NCBI GenBank assembly: GCA_028386065.3 | Contig: JAKUCV010000874.1 | Span: forward strand, 164,354-228,353 | Direction of reading: 5' to 3' | Length of the DNA stretch: 64,000 nucleotides | Origin: Turnera subulata | Lineage: Eukaryota > Streptophyta > Magnoliopsida > Malpighiales > Passifloraceae | Shown: in pieces, positions 61,071 to 64,000 of the stretch | Layout: each line of letters opens with the position of its first letter | Numbering within the stretch: the first letter of the stretch is position 1 | The notes under the pieces: generated by a model | The model's input: the letters and a program-made list of their open reading frames with translations, nothing else | What the model was told of the DNA's origin: nothing | Databases searched by the model: none | Translations under genes and position numbers: made by a program

Positions 61071-62040
61071 CATGGCACTTTTTTTTTGTATTACTCCTGA
61101 TTTGACTAAATTTGGCCCCCTGTTGGAATTCCTCATCATCGTTTGCCCGAGCTTTCTTGGGGGAGTCAGGCGAAGACAGTGGAACGCCCGTATTAGTCGG
61201 AGGGCTCAGAGCTTTCTTTCGTATCTAACCTCATCCTAACTTCTTATTTTTTATAAAAATCACCATGATCGATGGTTACGCGTTGGCGGCCGGGATGGTA
61301 ACAGTGCAAAACATTTTGACAAGTTTCAGTACCGGCTGTTTGCAATCTAAGAGCATTAGCTAGTGCAAATTGTTGAAGATTGGAACAAAAAACAAACAAG
61401 TATAGAAGATGAACTTGAAAGTTGAGGGTGAGATCTTCCATGGCGTTTCAGCTTCTTTGTTGTAAACGAGCATACTCCTTTTTCTCTGTAAGTTTCTAGT
61501 ATTTGCGGTGCTGAGTTTCATCTAAAGTGTATATGTGTGGCCGGAACTAAAATTAATTGCAAACTGAACATATGTCTTGTTCATTTATTGTGAGGTGCCC
61601 AATTTCCCTGTATACATTTGATTAGGATGGTGTACTGTTTAACTCGGAACTGAAATTAGATTTTTGATATATGCTGTTACCATTAAATTAATTTTCCTAA
61701 TTGAACACACTGGATTCTTACGACAGAGAACAATAATGTCATATAATAAATGCACCATTGCAGTTCCGTTGATGGATGGAACTATCCGTAAAACTTTCAG
61801 TTAGGTGAAAGTTTCAATATTCAATAATAATTTCTTTAAATAATAGCAACTTACTATTTCTATATATCGAGGTAAAACAGCAACCCTTTTTTTTTTTTTG
61901 AGAGAGCCAAGGGAAACAGCAACCTTAATTTTAATCAAACGCTCACCTACTTAATTATTTACAATGCCAATATTATAGCTCGAAACACCTGTTGTCAAAA
62001 CAATATTGACCCAAATCTTTTTCTAGCCAGTTCTGGCTGG
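61071..62040. other. Distal upstream region of the CYP75A gene
   Basis: Contains the tail of a repeat to about 61130, then AT-rich sequence. A 65-codon minus-strand frame at 61244-61441 is unrecognised and not supported. A T-run lies at 61888-61900. No gene is called. Confidence 0.45.
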
Positions 62041-62207
62041 TCATTCTTCTTGGATTGTTTGGTGCTGAATCTCACGTGCTCGGTTCACCTAACCACGCCT
62101 GCTAGCTTCCTCTATAAAAGTCATGGCATCCTAAATAATTTCTCATGCAAATAAAGCAACAAAAGAAAAACACTGTACACTAATTCAGTAATTCGTTTGC
62201 TGGCAGC
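62041..62207 (+). promoter_or_regulatory. Core promoter and 5' UTR of the CYP75A gene
   Basis: A G-box CACGTG (62073-62078) and an AC-type MYB site ACCTAACC (62087-62094) lie just upstream of a TATA box TATAAAAG (62113-62120). Transcription would then start near 62145, giving a leader of about 60 bases to the ATG at 62208. This pair of sites is the usual target of the MYB-bHLH-WD40 regulators of anthocyanin genes, so co-regulation with the flavonoid pathway is inferred. Confidence 0.65.
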
Positions 62208-64000
62208 ATGGCTATAGACATGATCCTCCTCCGGGAGCTGGCCATGGGGGCTCTTCTCTTCCTCATCACCCACCTCTTTGTTCGTTATCTGCTCAAAAAA
62301 CCCTCCCGTCCATTGCCACCTGGGCCCAAAGGGTGGCCTATTGTAGGTGCCCTTCCTCTCCTAGGAGCCATGCCCCATGTAGCATTGGCCAAAATGGCCA
62401 AGAACTACGGTCCTGTAATGTACCTCAAGATGGGCACCTGTAATATGGTGGTGGCCTCCACCCCAGATGCAGCAAAAGCCTTCCTCAAAACTCTAGACCT
62501 TAACTTCTCAAACCGCCCTCCAAATGCAGGGGCGACCCACATGGCCTATGGTGCACAAGACATGGTCTTTGCCAATTATGGACCAAGATGGAAGCTCCTC
62601 CGCAAATTGAGTAACCTCCACATGTTGGGTGGCAAAGCAATAGAAAACTGGGCTCACGTCCGTACAGATGAGCTTGGTCACATGCTTCAAGCCATGTATG
62701 TGGCTAGCAAAGACAACAAGGCAGTGGTGGTGGCAGAGATGTTGACTTATGCCATGGCAAACATGATCGGCCAAGTAATACTTAGCCGTCGTGTGTTTGT
62801 GACCCATGGCTCAGAATCTAATGAGTTCAAGGACATGGTGGTGGAGCTCATGACCTCTGCAGGCTACTTCAATATTGGTGATTTTATACCTTCCATTGCG
62901 TGGATGGATTTGCAAGGGATCGAACGTGGCATGAAAAAATTGCACAAAAAATTTGATGTGTTACTCACAAAAATGTTGGAGGAGCATATGGCCACCACGC
63001 ATGAACGCAAGGGCAATCCTGACTTTTTGGACTATGTTATGGCTCAGGCTAACCAAGAAACCTCCGACGATGAGAAACTTAGTCTCACTAACGTCAAGGC
63101 TCTTCTACTGGTATATCCCCTAGTTAATATTGATTATTTATGAGTGCCCTTCTGTTTTTTTTCTTCTAAAAGTAATTAACAGTTGCATCAAGCAATTAAT
63201 ATTATTCATTTTTGTTTCTTATATAATTATTTTTATCTACTTTTTTTAAAAATCGTATCATAGTGCATTAATACCTATTCATGCAATGCACTAATGCACT
63301 AACTGTTTAATTTATTCATAGACTACACTTGATGTTGATGTGCTACCAACTTTTGAAATTTTTGAGATATAATTATACATTACTTCACGTTATAATTAAT
63401 TACTTGTTTTCTTTTTCTTTGCAAGAACTTATTCACCGCTGGCACAGACACCTCCTCAAGCATAATTGAATGGGGATTATCCGAGATGTTGGGGAACCCA
63501 TCTATAATGAAGAAGGCACACGAAGAGATGGATCAAGTGATTGGCCGGAACCGGAGACTGGAGGAATCAGACATACAAAAGCTACCATACTTACAAGCCA
63601 TATGCAAGGAAACATTTAGAAAACACCCATCAACACCCTTGAACCTACCCAGGGTTGCAATAAATTCATGTGAGGTGAACGGATACTACATCCCTAAAGA
63701 TACCAGGCTCAGTGTCAACATTTGGGCCATAGGCAGGGACCCAGATGTGTGGGAGAACCCACTTGAGTTTACCCCAGAGAGATTCTTGACTGAAAAGAAT
63801 GCTAAGATCGATCCACGAGGGAATAACTTCGAGTTGATTCCATTTGGTGCTGGAAGAAGGATTTGCGCTGGGACTAGGATGGGGATTGTGCTGGTGGAGT
63901 ATATACTAGGCACATTACTGCACTCTTTTGATTGGAAATTGCCAAATGGAGTGGACCAGCTCAATATGGATGAGTCCTTTGGGCTTGCCTTGCAGAAAGC
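62208..64000 (+). CDS. F3'5'H: Flavonoid 3',5'-hydroxylase (CYP75A), 3' end off window
   Basis: Cytochrome P450 that adds 3'- and 5'-hydroxyls to the B ring of flavanones, dihydroflavonols and flavones, opening the route to delphinidin-type pigments; ER-anchored and NADPH-P450-reductase dependent. Exon 1 is 62208-63110 (301 codons), the intron 63111-63425 (GT-AG, phase 0), exon 2 63426-64000 (191 codons plus 2 bases). Seen: N-terminal membrane anchor (about residues 8-28), hinge [11 protein letters not shown]-helix AGTDT (306-310), K-helix ExxR in KETFR (E363, R366), and heme loop [10 protein letters not shown] with Cys448. Text such as [12 protein letters not shown] and [14 protein letters not shown] is characteristic of CYP75A. 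Only some 15 C-terminal residues should be missing compared with the usual length of about 508. No frameshift or lost catalytic residue, so it looks functional. Confidence 0.95.

Noticed and set aside
61244..61441. 65-codon minus-strand frame upstream of F3'5'H
   Set aside because: No recognisable motif and no supporting splice or promoter signals.
63111..63143. F3'5'H exon 1 reading on into YPLVNIDYL and a stop
   Set aside because: This is intron read-through; the GT at 63111 and AG at 63424-63425 join the conserved ALLL to NLFTAGTDT.
1..64000. tRNA, rRNA or snRNA genes
   Set aside because: None recognised on reading both strands by eye; a covariance-model scan would be needed to exclude small ones.

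Overview
This is nuclear DNA of a flowering plant, very probably a eudicot. It has intron-rich genes with GT-AG splice sites, AT-rich intergenic DNA, and many plant-type Helitrons, hAT and Mutator MITEs, L1-type LINE scraps and LTR elements. The genus cannot be fixed from the sequence; the flavonoid 3',5'-hydroxylase looks like an Ericales/Vitales type from memory only.

Only two host genes are well supported. On the minus strand, 864-15618 holds the proteasome adaptor/scaffold ECM29 (HEAT/ARM-repeat protein): 30 visible exons, 1566 codons in one continuous frame, running off the left edge and damaged in exon 1 by a one-base assembly gap beside a G homopolymer. On the plus strand, 62208-64000 holds a CYP75A flavonoid 3',5'-hydroxylase (exon 1, a 315-bp intron, and exon 2 cut by the right edge). 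Its promoter has a TATA box, a G-box and an AC-type MYB site. The two genes are not functionally related; one serves protein turnover, the other blue/purple anthocyanin and trihydroxylated flavonoid synthesis.

The 46 kb between them is a graveyard of nested transposons. Several insertions are bounded exactly by target-site duplications. Region by region: a truncated hAT MITE (16150-16706); LINE scraps (17085-17800); a hAT MITE (17978-18556); one hAT MITE split over 18962-32491 by a Helitron (itself carrying a solo LTR) and by a composite insert holding a second Helitron, an LTR inside it and another LTR element inside that; an LTR (32663-36147); Helitron C (36351-38020); a 3-unit tandem repeat; a hAT MITE with a Mutator MITE inside (38546-39813); Helitron A with a Mutator/Pack-MULE-like insert (39900-43669); Helitron B with RPA1-like exons and a 569-base N gap (44140-47131); a foldback MITE (47150-47972); a complete but gene-less LTR retrotransposon on the minus strand (48416-54393); Stowaway-like MITEs, one holding a LINE tail; an LTR element (57086-60312); and an intact hAT MITE (60497-61062).

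The most unusual signal is in the LTRs. Short hairpins are strung in arrays, with the loop conserved while the stem changes on both sides together. One LTR type has stems around a 10-nt loop GACTGCGGGA (30534-30629, inverted counterpart near 33283-33350). The other has stems around the loops AGAC/CGAC/AAAC (27337-27690 and 20968-21028). This looks like selected RNA or DNA secondary structure and is the best candidate here for something undescribed. All coordinates and splice sites were read by eye; no alignment or database search was run.
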